From Streptantibioticus_C sp963761325 (GTDB lineage: Bacteria; Actinomycetota; Actinomycetes; Streptomycetales; Streptomycetaceae), in NCBI GenBank assembly GCA_963761325.1, contig CAVXGZ010000008.1, positions 186,001 to 250,000 of the forward strand: 64,000 nucleotides of DNA. Direction: 5' to 3'. Under the pieces are notes generated by a model. It ran no database searches. It was not told the origin of the DNA and saw nothing but the letters and a program-made list of their open reading frames with translations. Shown piece after piece: positions 39,078 to 48,177 of the stretch. The translations under genes were made by a program, and so were the position numbers. The stretch's first letter is position 1; each line of letters opens with the position of its first letter.

Positions 39078-40652
39078 CTACCGGTGGGCGTCCTGCTTGA
39101 TCAGGTCGGCGCACTTCTCGCCGATCATCATGGTGGTGATGCACGGGTTGACGCTGATCAGATCCGGCATCACCGATCCGTCGGCCACCCGCAGACCGCG
39201 CACGCCGCGCACCCGCAGCCGCGGGTCGAGGGGGGCGGCCGGGTCGCCGTCCGGGCCCATCTTCACCGTGCAGGAGGGGTGGTAGACGGTGTTGTGGGTC
39301 TGGCGGACGTAGTCGGTCAGCTCGTCGTCGGTGCGGGCGTCCGGACCGGGCGCGAGTTCGGCGCCGGCCCACTCGGCCAGCGCGGGGCTCGCGGCGATCT
39401 GCCGGGCGAGCCGCAGCCCGGCGAGCATCACCCGCATGTCGTGCTCGTGGGTGAAGTAGCGCGGATCGACCCTGGGCTTGTCGCGGAAGTCCCGGCTGCG
39501 CAGCCGCACGGTGCCGCGCGAGCGGGCGCCGGTCACGTTCGGCGTGAGGCAGAAGGCGTTCTCGCTGGTGGGGTAGCCGCGGCGGTAGGTGTTCATGTCG
39601 AAGGGCACCGAGCCGTAGTGGAACATCAGGTCGGGCCGGTCGAGGCCGGGCTCGGTGTCGGCGAAGACGCCGATCTCCCACCACTGGTTGGAGCTGGTCA
39701 CCATGGGGCGCAGCGCGTCCCACATGATCACGCCCTCCGGGTGGTCCTGCAGGTTCCCGCCGACGCCGGGCGCGTCCACCAGCACCGGGACGCCGATGTC
39801 GCGCAGGTGGCCGGCGGGTCCGACGCCGGAGAGCATCAGCAGCTTCGGGGTGTCGATCGCCCCGCAGCTGACGACGACCTCGCGGCGGGCGGTGACCGAC
39901 CGGGTGTGGATCAGGTCGGGGTCGAGGTAGTCGGCGCCGGTGCACCGGCGCTCGGCGTCGATCAGCAGCCGCTTGGCGCGCACGCCGGTGCGCACCTCCA
40001 GGTTGGGCCGCTTGCCGAGGATCGGGTGGAGGTAGGCGACCGAGGAGGACTGCCGGATGTTGTCCTGGTCGGAGTTGATCTGGAACCAGCCCGCGCCGCG
40101 CACCACCGTGCGGCCGGTGTTGAACGAGGTGGTGGGGATGGCGTTCTGCGCGCAGGCCGCCAGCAGGGCGCTGCCGCACGGGTCGTCGGGCCGGATGGTG
40201 CGCAGTTTCACCGGTCCGGAGCGGCCGTGGTGGTCGCCGGGCGCGTCGTTCGCCTCCAGCCGGCGGTAGAGCGGGAACGTGTCCGCCGCGCTCCACCCCT
40301 CGCAGCCGCCCGCCGCCCAGCCGTCCAGGTCCTCGGCCGGCGCCCAGAAGGCGATGGCCGAGTTGTGCGAGGAGCAGCCGCCGAGCACCCGGGCGCGGGC
40401 GTGCCGCATGAAGCTGTTGCCGTTCTCCTGCGGCTCGACCGGGTAGTCCCAGTCGTAGCCGGACTCCAGAAGTCCCATCCAGCGGTCGAGCTTGAGGATG
40501 CTGTCGTCGCCGACGTCGGACGGGCCGGCCTCCAGCAGGCAGACGGTGGTGTCCGGGTCCTCGCTGAGCCGGGCGGCCACCACGTTGCCCGCCGTGCCGC
40601 CGCCGACCACCACGTAGTCGAACTCCTCGGTGCGCTGCGGTGTGTGCGTCAC
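39078..40652 (-). CDS. GMC-family flavin oxidoreductase (choline dehydrogenase-like)
   Basis: A 524-residue FAD enzyme. N-terminal FAD-binding DYVVVGGGTAGNVVAARLSE, GMC signature VLGGCSSHNSAIAFWAPAED, later AIDTPKLLMLSGVGP, and C-terminal HPSCTVKMG, where the His is the catalytic base of the family. It oxidises an alcohol such as choline to the aldehyde. It is the last gene of a run: aldehyde dehydrogenase, APC permease, this gene. The stop-to-start gap is 8 bp. GTG 40652 has GAGGAG upstream. Choline is inferred from context; other alcohols are possible. Confidence 0.8.
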   Translation of the reverse strand: MTHTPQRTEEFDYVVVGGGTAGNVVAARLSEDPDTTVCLLEAGPSDVGDDSILKLDRWMGLLESGYDWDYPVEPQENGNSFMRHARARVLGGCSSHNSAIAFWAPAEDLDGWAAGGCEGWSAADTFPLYRRLEANDAPGDHHGRSGPVKLRTIRPDDPCGSALLAACAQNAIPTTSFNTGRTVVRGAGWFQINSDQDNIRQSSSVAYLHPILGKRPNLEVRTGVRAKRLLIDAERRCTGADYLDPDLIHTRSVTARREVVVSCGAIDTPKLLMLSGVGPAGHLRDIGVPVLVDAPGVGGNLQDHPEGVIMWDALRPMVTSSNQWWEIGVFADTEPGLDRPDLMFHYGSVPFDMNTYRRGYPTSENAFCLTPNVTGARSRGTVRLRSRDFRDKPRVDPRYFTHEHDMRVMLAGLRLARQIAASPALAEWAGAELAPGPDARTDDELTDYVRQTHNTVYHPSCTVKMGPDGDPAAPLDPRLRVRGVRGLRVADGSVMPDLISVNPCITTMMIGEKCADLIKQDAHR

Positions 40653-40660
40653 GTTTCTCC

Positions 40661-42223
40661 TCAGGGGGTGTCGGTGGCGGTGCCGGTGTCGGGCAGGCTC
40701 TGGCCGGAGGCGTGTTCGGCCAGGACGCCGGTCTTCTTGCGCTGGACGAGCCAGTAGTAGCCGAAGCCGCCGAACGCGACGGCGCCGACGAACAGCACGC
40801 CGCCCCAGCGCAGATACCAGTGCTGCGGGCCGGTGGCGTTGTAGACCGCCGCGCGCGGCCACAGCAGGTTGACGGTCATCGCGGCGCCCCACAGCACGGC
40901 GAGGGCGTTGACCGGCAGGCCGAGGCGGCCGAGGGTGAACCGGCCGGCCGGGCTCTGCCATCCGCCGGCCAGCCGCTTGACCAGCATGGGCAGCGTGACC
41001 AGCAGGTAGGCGAGGTAGATCATGACGATGGCGATGCTGGTGACGACGGAGAAGATCTGCGGCTGGTTGATGTTGACGACCAGGATGGCGATGGCGACGA
41101 TCCCGATCAGGCAGGTGGCCGTCACCGGGGTGCGGAAGCGCGGGCTGACCCGGGCCAGCCGGGATCCGCCGGGCAGGTTGTTGTCCCGGGCCATCGCGAA
41201 CGCCAGCCGCAGCCCGGCGGTCTGCACCGACAATGCGCACACGGTGATCGCGATCACCACGCACCACAGGATCGCCTGCCCGGTCGTGCCGCCCAGCACC
41301 GCCTTGACCACGTACTGCAGGCCGTGCGCGGCGAGTTGCGGGGAGTGCAGGTTCGGCGTGGACAGCAGGGCGAACAGCAGGATCAGGCCGCCCAGGACGA
41401 AGGAGGCGATCAGCGCGCGCAGGATGGCCCGCGGCGCGTTGCGCGACGGGTCGACGGACTCCTCACCGAGCGAGGAGGCGGTGTCGAAGCCGTACATCAC
41501 GTAGGCGGAGGCCAGTGAGGCGGTGAGGAACGCGCCGAAGTAGCCGAGGGGTTGGCCGCTTCCGAGCCCCTCGGTCTGCAGGATCGCGCTCGGCCCGCGG
41601 GTCAGGTGCGCGCCGAGCAGGAAGACCAGGACGACCGCGGCGATCAGTTCCACGAAGACGCCGGTCGAGTTGATGGTGGCCATCAGCTTCACCCCGAAGG
41701 CGTTGATCAGGGTGGTGAAGACGATCAGCACGGTGCCGAGCAGTACCGCGTTGGCGGCGGCGTCGTACTTGCCGGAGCCGTTGCCGATGACCTGGAAGAC
41801 GCTGGAGATCTGCGGCAGCGTGAGCTGGTAGGCGAGCGCGACGGCGGCCAGCGAGACCATGGTGGCGACCGTCATCATCCAGCCGGCCAGCCAGCCGACG
41901 TGCGGGCCGCCCATCCGCTTGGACCAGTTGTAGACCGAGCCGGCGACCGGGTAGCGGGCGGCGAGTTCGCAGAAGCACAGCGCCACCATCAGCTGCCCGG
42001 TGAAGACCATCGGCCACGACCACCAGTAGGCGGGGCCGCCGAGGCTGACGCCGAAGTAGAACAGCTGGAAGGTACCGGTCAGGATGGAGATGTAGCTGAT
42101 CCCGGCGGCGAAGGTGTGGAAGGTGCCGAGGGTGCGCTTGAGTTCGGGCTTGTAGCCGAGATCGGCGAGCGCGTTGTCGTCCTCGGTGTGGTCCGCGGCA
42201 TGCGGGCCGTGATCGGTCGGCAT
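40661..42223 (-). CDS. APC-superfamily amino acid/amine permease
   Basis: A 520-residue permease with about 12 membrane helices. Start of transport core FAAGISYISILTGTFQLFYF and GWLAGWMMTVATMVSLAAVA are like those of the amino acid/choline/GABA (APC) group; the motif EESVDPSRNAPRAILRALIA is the conserved GExxxPxRxxPRA region of this subfamily. It lies between an aldehyde dehydrogenase and a GMC dehydrogenase on the same strand, so it probably brings in the alcohol amine that they oxidise. ATG 42223 follows AAGGAGAA. Confidence 0.85.
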   Translation of the reverse strand: MPTDHGPHAADHTEDDNALADLGYKPELKRTLGTFHTFAAGISYISILTGTFQLFYFGVSLGGPAYWWSWPMVFTGQLMVALCFCELAARYPVAGSVYNWSKRMGGPHVGWLAGWMMTVATMVSLAAVALAYQLTLPQISSVFQVIGNGSGKYDAAANAVLLGTVLIVFTTLINAFGVKLMATINSTGVFVELIAAVVLVFLLGAHLTRGPSAILQTEGLGSGQPLGYFGAFLTASLASAYVMYGFDTASSLGEESVDPSRNAPRAILRALIASFVLGGLILLFALLSTPNLHSPQLAAHGLQYVVKAVLGGTTGQAILWCVVIAITVCALSVQTAGLRLAFAMARDNNLPGGSRLARVSPRFRTPVTATCLIGIVAIAILVVNINQPQIFSVVTSIAIVMIYLAYLLVTLPMLVKRLAGGWQSPAGRFTLGRLGLPVNALAVLWGAAMTVNLLWPRAAVYNATGPQHWYLRWGGVLFVGAVAFGGFGYYWLVQRKKTGVLAEHASGQSLPDTGTATDTP

Positions 42224-42284
42224 CCGGTTCTCCTTGTCCGTGCTGGCCGGGATGTACCGGCGGGCCCGGCGGTCGCCCGGCGGG

Positions 42285-43754
42285 TCAGTCGAACCAGCGT
42301 TGCGCCGCTGGGGCGGCGTTGCGCCAGATGTGCTTGGCCTCGGTGTACTCGTGCAGCCCGGCCGGCCCGAGTTCGCGTCCGACGCCGGACTGCTTCATGC
42401 CGCCCCACTCGGCCTGCGGGACGTAGGGGTGGAAGTCGTTGATCCAGACGGTGCCGGCCCGCAGCCCGGCCGCGACCCGGCGGGCCCTGGCCTCGTCGGT
42501 GGTCCACACCGCCGCGGCGAGGCCGTAGACGGTGTCGTTGGCGAGCGCGAGCGCCTCCTGTTCGTCGCGGAACCGCTCCACGGTCAGCACCGGGCCGAAC
42601 GACTCGTCGCGCACCACGGACATCCGCGCGGTGCACTCGTCGAGCACGGTGGGCGGGTAGAAGTAGCCGTCGGCGAGCGCCGGGTCTTCGGGGCGGGCGC
42701 CGCCGAGCCGCAGCCGGGCGCCCTCGGCCAGTCCGGCGGCGACGTAGCGCTCGACCTTGTCGCGGTGGGCGGCCGAGATGAGCGGACCGGTGCGGGCCCG
42801 CGGGTCGAACGGGCCGCCGAGCCGGATGCGCCGGGCCCGCTCGACGATCTCGTCGACGAACCGGTCGTGCAGCGAGTCCTCCACCAGCAGCCGGGCGCCG
42901 GCGGAGCAGACCTGTCCGGAGTGCAGGAAGACCGCGGTGAGCGCGTGGTCGACGGCGGTGTCGAAGTCGGCGTCGGCGAAGACGATGTTGGGGTTCTTGC
43001 CGCCGAGTTCGAGGGCCACCTTCTTCACGGTGGGCGCGGCGGCGGCCATCACCCGCCGGCCGGTGGCCAGGCCGCCGGTGAAGGAGACCAGGTCCACCCG
43101 CGGGTCCTCGGTGAGCGGGGCGCCGGCCTGCGCGCCGCTGCCCAGCACCAGGTTGGCCGCCCCGTCGGGCAGCCCGGCCTCCTGGAGCAGGCGCATCAGC
43201 ATGATCGCGGTGTGCGGGGTCAGCTCGCTGGGCTTGAGGACGAAGGTGTTGCCGGCGCCGAGTGCCGGGGCGACCTTCCAGGAGGTCTGGAGCAGCGGGT
43301 AGTTCCACGGGGTGATCAGCGCGCAGACCCCGACCGGTTCGTGGACCACGCGGCTGTCGACGTCCGGCATGCCGGTGTCCACGACCCGGTCGCCGCCGCC
43401 GGCCGCGACCAGGTTGCCGAAGTAGCGGAAGCAGTTGGCGATGTCGTCCATGTCGTACTCGGACTCCACCAGGCGCTTGCCGGTGTCGAGCGACTCGGCG
43501 CGGGCGAGTTCCTGCCGGTCGCGGACGAGCAGGTCGGCCACCCGCAGCAGCAGCCGTCCGCGGTCGGCCGCCGCGGTGCGGGGCCACGGGCCGGTGTCGA
43601 AGGCGGTCCGGGCGGCGGCGACGGCGGCCGCGGCGTCCTCGGCGCCCGCCTCGTCGACCTCGGCGACCGGCGTGCCGTCGGCGGGGCAGCGGATCTCGCG
43701 GGTGTGCCCGGCGGCGGCGGCGATCCACCGGCCGCCGATGAACAGGTCGGGCAT
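42285..43754 (-). CDS. Aldehyde dehydrogenase (betaine-aldehyde dehydrogenase-like)
   Basis: A 489-residue NAD(P)-dependent aldehyde dehydrogenase. The catalytic Cys lies in FLHSGQVCSAGARLLVED, the catalytic Glu in VALELGGKNPNIVF, and the cofactor region in ALITPWNYPLLQTSWKVAPA. The end YTEAKHIWRN is typical of betaine/aminoaldehyde members. It is the first gene of a three-gene run with a permease and a GMC oxidoreductase, giving alcohol to aldehyde to acid. If the substrate is choline the product is glycine betaine, an osmoprotectant. ATG 43754 has GGAAGGA upstream. Confidence 0.85.
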   Translation of the reverse strand: MPDLFIGGRWIAAAAGHTREIRCPADGTPVAEVDEAGAEDAAAAVAAARTAFDTGPWPRTAAADRGRLLLRVADLLVRDRQELARAESLDTGKRLVESEYDMDDIANCFRYFGNLVAAGGGDRVVDTGMPDVDSRVVHEPVGVCALITPWNYPLLQTSWKVAPALGAGNTFVLKPSELTPHTAIMLMRLLQEAGLPDGAANLVLGSGAQAGAPLTEDPRVDLVSFTGGLATGRRVMAAAAPTVKKVALELGGKNPNIVFADADFDTAVDHALTAVFLHSGQVCSAGARLLVEDSLHDRFVDEIVERARRIRLGGPFDPRARTGPLISAAHRDKVERYVAAGLAEGARLRLGGARPEDPALADGYFYPPTVLDECTARMSVVRDESFGPVLTVERFRDEQEALALANDTVYGLAAAVWTTDEARARRVAAGLRAGTVWINDFHPYVPQAEWGGMKQSGVGRELGPAGLHEYTEAKHIWRNAAPAAQRWFD

Positions 43755-44193
43755 GTCCGTCCTTCCAGATCGAGCCGGCTCGGTGCCGCGCGGCCCACGG
43801 CTGCGGGCCGCATGACGCACAACACATAACACGCACGATCTTCGATCGCGAGGAGACCGGGCGGTCCGCCGCGCTTCGGAAGAGGCGGCGGGCAGCGGCG
43901 CGGCGCGGGCGTCCGGCCGGCACGGCGGACGCGGCGGCCTTCTCGGCGGACCTGACGGACAGTTGGAAGCGCGCCCTGGACGCCACGGAGTCCGCGGCGC
44001 GGTCGCACCGGTCCGCCCGGTCCGACGGCTCGCAGCGGTCGGGAACCTGGCCGTCGCGGGCGGAGGCGACGGCGGCGGCCACCCGTATCCGCGTGAACGT
44101 CCCCTCCCGGGATCCTCGTTGCCGCCCGGCTCCGGGTCGAGGCCATAACAAGAAAGCTTTACAAAGGTTCCTTGCTATACGTAGCCTGCTCCC
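43755..44193. other. Divergent intergenic region, aldehyde dehydrogenase / ArsR-type regulator
   Basis: About 440 bp. From 43860 to 44140 the DNA is GC-rich with an open frame (ADLTDSWKRALDATESAARS) but no recognised product or start site, so no gene is called. The right end (44140-44190) is AT-rich and holds a promoter and inverted repeat. Confidence 0.4.
44158..44187 (+). promoter_or_regulatory. Promoter and palindrome of the ArsR-type regulator gene
   Basis: TTTACA (44158-44163) and TAGCCT (44182-44187) are 18 bp apart; a start 7 bp beyond the latter falls on GTG 44194, and no Shine-Dalgarno site is seen, so the mRNA may be leaderless. The inverted repeat AAGGTTCCTT (44164-44173) and the palindrome AAAGCTTT (44153-44160) lie inside or beside the promoter and suit autoregulation. 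Confidence 0.5.
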
Positions 44194-44796
44194 GTGACCG
44201 ACCGGAACCGCGAACCCGACGAGAACGCCGACCCGCAGCGGCTGCGCGCCCTGGCGCATCCCCTGCGGTGGAAGCTGATCGACCTGCTGCACGGTGAGCG
44301 GACCGCCACCGCCACCCGGTGCGCCGAGGTGCTGGGCGAGAGCGTGGCGAGCTGCTCGTACCACCTGAACTTCCTCGCGAAGTACGGCTACGTCGAGCAG
44401 GCGCCCGGCGGCCGGGGGCGGCAGAAGCCGTGGCGGCTCACCTCGGTCGAGCAGGACCTGTCCTACTCGGGCGGGGATCCGGCGGGCGAGGTGGCCGCCC
44501 GGACGGCGACCGAGGTGTTCCTCGACCACGAACTGGACCGGTTGAAGCGGCACTTGCGCGGGGCGGAGCGGGAGCCGGAGCAGTGGCGGAGGGCGACCGC
44601 GCTGGGCGGGGTGACGGTACCGCTCACCGTGCGGGAGCTGCGGGAGGTCTCCGAGGCGCTGCGGGAGATCCTGCTGCGGCACGCCGGCCGGGCGTCCGGC
44701 GAGCAGCCGGCCCCGCCGGACGCCCGCGAGGTCCGCGTCTTCTTCTCCACCTCCGTCGCGCCACCGCGGGACGGATCAGGCAGCGGTGAGTTCTGA
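44194..44796 (+). CDS. ArsR/HTH_20-type winged-helix regulator
   Basis: A 200-residue DNA-binding protein. DPQRLRALAHPLRWKLIDLL begins the winged helix; the recognition region is TRCAEVLGESVASCSYHLNF, then LAKYGYVEQAPGGRGRQKPW forms the wing. No metal-binding cysteine pair of true ArsR sensors is present except a lone Cys pair around CAEV...SCSY, so the signal is uncertain. The gene is followed after 9 bp by an alpha/beta hydrolase, forming an operon. GTG 44194 is taken as start because the promoter fits a leaderless message. Confidence 0.75.
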   Translation: MTDRNREPDENADPQRLRALAHPLRWKLIDLLHGERTATATRCAEVLGESVASCSYHLNFLAKYGYVEQAPGGRGRQKPWRLTSVEQDLSYSGGDPAGEVAARTATEVFLDHELDRLKRHLRGAEREPEQWRRATALGGVTVPLTVRELREVSEALREILLRHAGRASGEQPAPPDAREVRVFFSTSVAPPRDGSGSGEF

Positions 44797-44805
44797 GGGG
44801 GAGTC

Positions 44806-45702
44806 GTGCACGAGACCACGACCTGCGTCCGTACCGAGGCGGGCGAACTGCGGGCGCTGGTGCGTCGTCCGGACGGCGCGGACCGGCCGCTGCCGGGTGT
44901 CGTCCTGGTCGACGGCGCGCTCGACGGCACCGCGGACGGCTGGGGGGAATGGCCGTCCGCGGTCGCCGGGTGCGGGGCCGTCGTGCTGAGCCACGACAAG
45001 CCAGGCTGCGGCGGCTCCCCCGGCGACTGGCGCGACCAGGACTTCGCCGACCGCGCCCGCGAATCGCTCGCCGCGGTCGAGGTGCTGCGCGCCGTGCCCG
45101 GCGTCGATCCGGCCCGGGTCGGCCTGCTGGGCATCAGCCAGGGCGGCTGGATCACCCAGCTGGCCGCCGCGATGGCGCCGCGTGCGGTGCGCCAGATCGT
45201 CGCCGTCTCGGCCGGAGTCGCGGTGGCCGAGCAGGAGCGCCACCGGCTCGCCCTCGCGGTGCGCGATGACCGCGAGGCGATGGCCTGGGTGGACGAGCGG
45301 GCCCGGCGGCTGCTCGGCGGCGAGGACCCGGCCGCGGTCCTGGCCCGCCAGCTCGGGTACGCGGACCGGCCCTGGTACGCGTCGGTGAGCGAGGCGTTCG
45401 ACAGCCCCGCCGACCTCGCCTTCCTCGCCCGCGTCCTGGACTTCGACCCGACCGACGCGCTGCGCCGGCTGCGCTGTCCGGTGTTCGCCGCGTTCGGGGG
45501 CGACGACGTCTACGTGCCCGTCGCCCCGGGCGTCGCCCTGCTCAACGCCGAGCTGGCCGGCGATCCGCGGCACGCGCTCGCGGTCTTCCCCGGGGCCGAC
45601 CACAACCTCCGGATGACCGGGAGCGATCCGTCGGCCGCCCTGGCGGACCGGCTCGCACCCGGGTTCCTGCCGATGCTCACCCGGTGGCTCGCCCTCACGT
45701 AG
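44806..45702 (+). CDS. Alpha/beta hydrolase
   Basis: A 298-residue serine hydrolase. The nucleophile elbow GISQGGW has Ser111; a possible acid is Asp near GGDDVYVPV and the catalytic His is in FPGADHNLRMTG. The oxyanion-side motif VLVDGALDG replaces the usual HG, and VVLSHDKPGCGGSPGDW is typical of dienelactone-hydrolase and prolyl-peptidase-like members. GTG 44806 has GAGGGGG upstream. It shares an operon with the regulator 9 bp upstream. Substrate unknown. Confidence 0.8.
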   Translation: MHETTTCVRTEAGELRALVRRPDGADRPLPGVVLVDGALDGTADGWGEWPSAVAGCGAVVLSHDKPGCGGSPGDWRDQDFADRARESLAAVEVLRAVPGVDPARVGLLGISQGGWITQLAAAMAPRAVRQIVAVSAGVAVAEQERHRLALAVRDDREAMAWVDERARRLLGGEDPAAVLARQLGYADRPWYASVSEAFDSPADLAFLARVLDFDPTDALRRLRCPVFAAFGGDDVYVPVAPGVALLNAELAGDPRHALAVFPGADHNLRMTGSDPSAALADRLAPGFLPMLTRWLALT

Positions 45703-45760
45703 GGCGGATCCCGCGGGAATTGCCTCGCGCCGGGCACCGCGCGGTTGGTAGGAAGTGGCG

Positions 45761-46237
45761 ATGGACACCGAGACGCTCTCCCCGATGGACCGGTTGCTGG
45801 CCGAGCGCGCCTGCGAGCGGCTGGTGGTGGAACTGGTGCGGTGGCTGGACCTCGGGGAGCCGGGCAGCGTCGCGGAGTTGTTCACGCCGGACGGGGTCTG
45901 GCAGTGACCGGACGGCAACCGGCGGGTCCAGGGGCGCGACGCGCTGCGCGAGTACTTCGGCTCCCGGCCGGCGGACCGGCTCTCGCGGCGGATGTGCACC
46001 AACATCCTGGTCACCGTGGACTCGGCGACCACGGCCACCGCGACCAGCTGCTTCGCCACCCACCGGGTCGACGGCCACACCCCCGGCACGCTGGTCGCGC
46101 CGGGGCCGCCGGCGAACGTCGGGCACTACGAGGACGCCTTCCGGCGGATCGACGGCAGTTGGCTGCTCGCCACCCGCACCCTGGTGCTGGCGTTCGGCGG
46201 GCCGACGCGGCGGCTCGGGCGGCCCGACGGGTCGTGA
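45761..46237 (+). pseudogene. SnoaL-like (NTF2-fold) gene interrupted by an in-frame stop
   Basis: From ATG 45761 the frame reads LSPMDRLLAERACERLVVEL, then GSVAELFTPDGVWQ, then TGA at 45905-45907, and then continues in the same frame as PDGNRRVQGRDALREYFGSR to FRRIDGSWLLATRTLVLAFG before the normal stop at 46237. The two halves together are a complete NTF2-like protein of about 158 residues. The stop lies where a Trp (VWQWPDG) would fit, so a single TGG to TGA change is the simplest explanation. Internal restart is possible but would lack the first helix and strand. Confidence 0.8.
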
Positions 46238-46249
46238 CGCCCGCGCGGC

Positions 46250-48043
46250 TCAGTCGGTGTCCGCGTACGCGAGGTGGGTGCCGCAGGTCAGGCAGCGGAA
46301 GAGGTACGCGGTCGGCCGGCCGTCCCGGGTGAGGGTGTCGAGGATCTGCTCGGTGCCGGCGGACTCCTGCCGCAGCGAGGCCAACGCGTCCGGGAGGCCG
46401 GCGAGTTCGGCCGCTCCGGCGGTGCCGAGGAAGGCGGCGGCGTCCCCGCAGTGGACGAGCCAGCGCTCCTGTCGCCGGCCGCCGAAGCCGGGGGTCCGCT
46501 CGGTGACGGCCGGCAGCCGTTCCGCGGGCAGGTCGTCCGGCACGCCGGTGAAGCGGGCCCCGAAGCGCGCCGCGGCGCTGCCGTCCGCGACGCACCAGGG
46601 GCACAGCCGCCCGCGCGGCGGCCGCACGGCGTGGACCGGACCGGTGTAGAGGTGGCCGCGGACCCGGCCGCAGCAGGCGCACTCCACCGCGGAGCGCACG
46701 ACGGCGCCGGTCGCCACCGGGTCGGGGTGGTAGGGGAAAGCCGGCAGCGGTTCGGCCGCCGCCAGGGGGTCCGGAGTGCCGCCGCGGGCCAGCCGCAGCG
46801 CGAGCACCGGCAGCACCAGCAGCGCGCTGAGCAGGTTCAGCGTGCCGAAGCCGAAGTGGGCGAGCACCGGACCCGACAGGCCGGCCGCCATCGCCGCCAC
46901 CACGTTCATCGCGGTGTCCGCCAGCCCCTGGACCCCCGGGCGGATGCCGGGTGCCACCGAGTCGCCGAGCAGCGCCGAGCCGGCCACCAGCGTGAACGAC
47001 CAGCCCAGGCCGAGCAGCAGGAGCCCGGCGGAGGTCAGCGGCAGGGAGGGGCCGGCCAGCCCGGTGCAGATCGTCGAGGCGACCAGGAGCGCGAGCCCGG
47101 CCAGGATCACCGGAGCGCGGCCGAACCGGTCGGCGAGCCATCCGACGCCCGGCGAGAAGCCGTACATGCCGAGCACGTGCAGGCTGATGGTGATGCCGAC
47201 CAGCGTGAGCGAGTCCCCCATCATCGTCATGTCGACCGGGGTCATCGTCATCACCGCGCTCATCACGGTGTGGCCGCACACGACGGCGGCGAACGCGAAC
47301 CGGGCGTCGGCGCTGCGCAGGACCGCCCGCAACTCCGCGCGGCCGATGCCGCGCAGCCCGGTGCGCACCGGCGTGGCGGACGGGCCGGCCTCGTGGGCGC
47401 GGGCTTCGAGCAGCGGATCGGGGCGCATCGTGGTCCACAGCACCAGCGCGGCCAGCGCGAGTCCCACGGTGCCCAGCAGGAAGCCGCCGACGGCCGGCGG
47501 CAGCGCGAGCAGCCGGGATGCCTCGGCGCCGGGCGCGGCGAGGTTCGGTCCGACGACCGCGCCGAGGGTGGTCGACCAGACGACCAGGGCGAGCGCCCTG
47601 GCCCGGTGGCGCGGCGCGGCCAGATCGGCGGCGGCGTAGCGGGACTGCAGGTTGGTCGCGCTGCCGGAGCCGAACATCATCATGCCGAGGATCAGCAGGA
47701 CGATGTCGCCGGTCGCGGCCGAGACGACCAGGACCACGCCGCCGAGTGCCGCCAGCGCCCAGCCGAGGCTGAGCGCCGAGCGGCGGCCGCGGCGGGCCGC
47801 GAGGAGCGCGAGCGGTAGGCCGACCGCGGCGGCGCCGAGGGTGGAGGAGGTGCGGGCCAGCCCGGCCAACGCCTCGGAGTGGGTGACCGATTCGGCGAGC
47901 AGCGCTCCCATCGAGGCCGCGGCGCCGACCCCGATCCCGCCGATCACCTGGGCGGCCACCAGGATCCGCAGGGTCCGTCTCTGGATCGCCGATATTCGTG
48001 CCGTCTCCTGCCACGGCTCCCCGGTACCGCTCGCGCGTGTCAA
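46250..48043 (-). CDS. MFS transporter fused to a CbrC (UPF0167) domain
   Basis: A 597-residue protein in one open frame. Residues about 20-420 are a 12-helix major facilitator (TLRILVAAQVIGGIGVGAAA; GWLADRFGRAPVILAGLALL). After a short linker (RGGTPDPLAAAEPLP) residues about 435-597 match the CbrC/UPF0167 family: FPYHPDPVATGAVV, ECACCGRVRGHLYTGP, LCPWCVADGSAAARFGARFT and the end FRCLTCGTHLAYAD. Three CxxC pairs suggest metal binding. Normally CbrC is a free protein. Start is TTG 48043 with GGGAGAG upstream. The function of the fusion is unknown; in E. coli, CbrC is linked to colicin tolerance. Confidence 0.75.
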   Translation of the reverse strand: MTRASGTGEPWQETARISAIQRRTLRILVAAQVIGGIGVGAAASMGALLAESVTHSEALAGLARTSSTLGAAAVGLPLALLAARRGRRSALSLGWALAALGGVVLVVSAATGDIVLLILGMMMFGSGSATNLQSRYAAADLAAPRHRARALALVVWSTTLGAVVGPNLAAPGAEASRLLALPPAVGGFLLGTVGLALAALVLWTTMRPDPLLEARAHEAGPSATPVRTGLRGIGRAELRAVLRSADARFAFAAVVCGHTVMSAVMTMTPVDMTMMGDSLTLVGITISLHVLGMYGFSPGVGWLADRFGRAPVILAGLALLVASTICTGLAGPSLPLTSAGLLLLGLGWSFTLVAGSALLGDSVAPGIRPGVQGLADTAMNVVAAMAAGLSGPVLAHFGFGTLNLLSALLVLPVLALRLARGGTPDPLAAAEPLPAFPYHPDPVATGAVVRSAVECACCGRVRGHLYTGPVHAVRPPRGRLCPWCVADGSAAARFGARFTGVPDDLPAERLPAVTERTPGFGGRRQERWLVHCGDAAAFLGTAGAAELAGLPDALASLRQESAGTEQILDTLTRDGRPTAYLFRCLTCGTHLAYADTD

Positions 48044-48177
48044 TCCGCTCTCCCGTCGCGTAGGTCGCCCGCCCGTGCCCGTACCGGCGGCCGACCGCCG
48101 GTACGGGGTGTCCGAAGCGTGGCACAGCGGACGGGGAGCCGACCGGGAATACCCGGCACGGGAGGCCGGGCGGGCGG

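Noticed and set aside
43860..44140. Possible gene reading DLTDSWKRALDATESAARS before the ArsR-type gene
   Set aside because: No start codon with a ribosome site and it runs into the AT-rich promoter; not supported.
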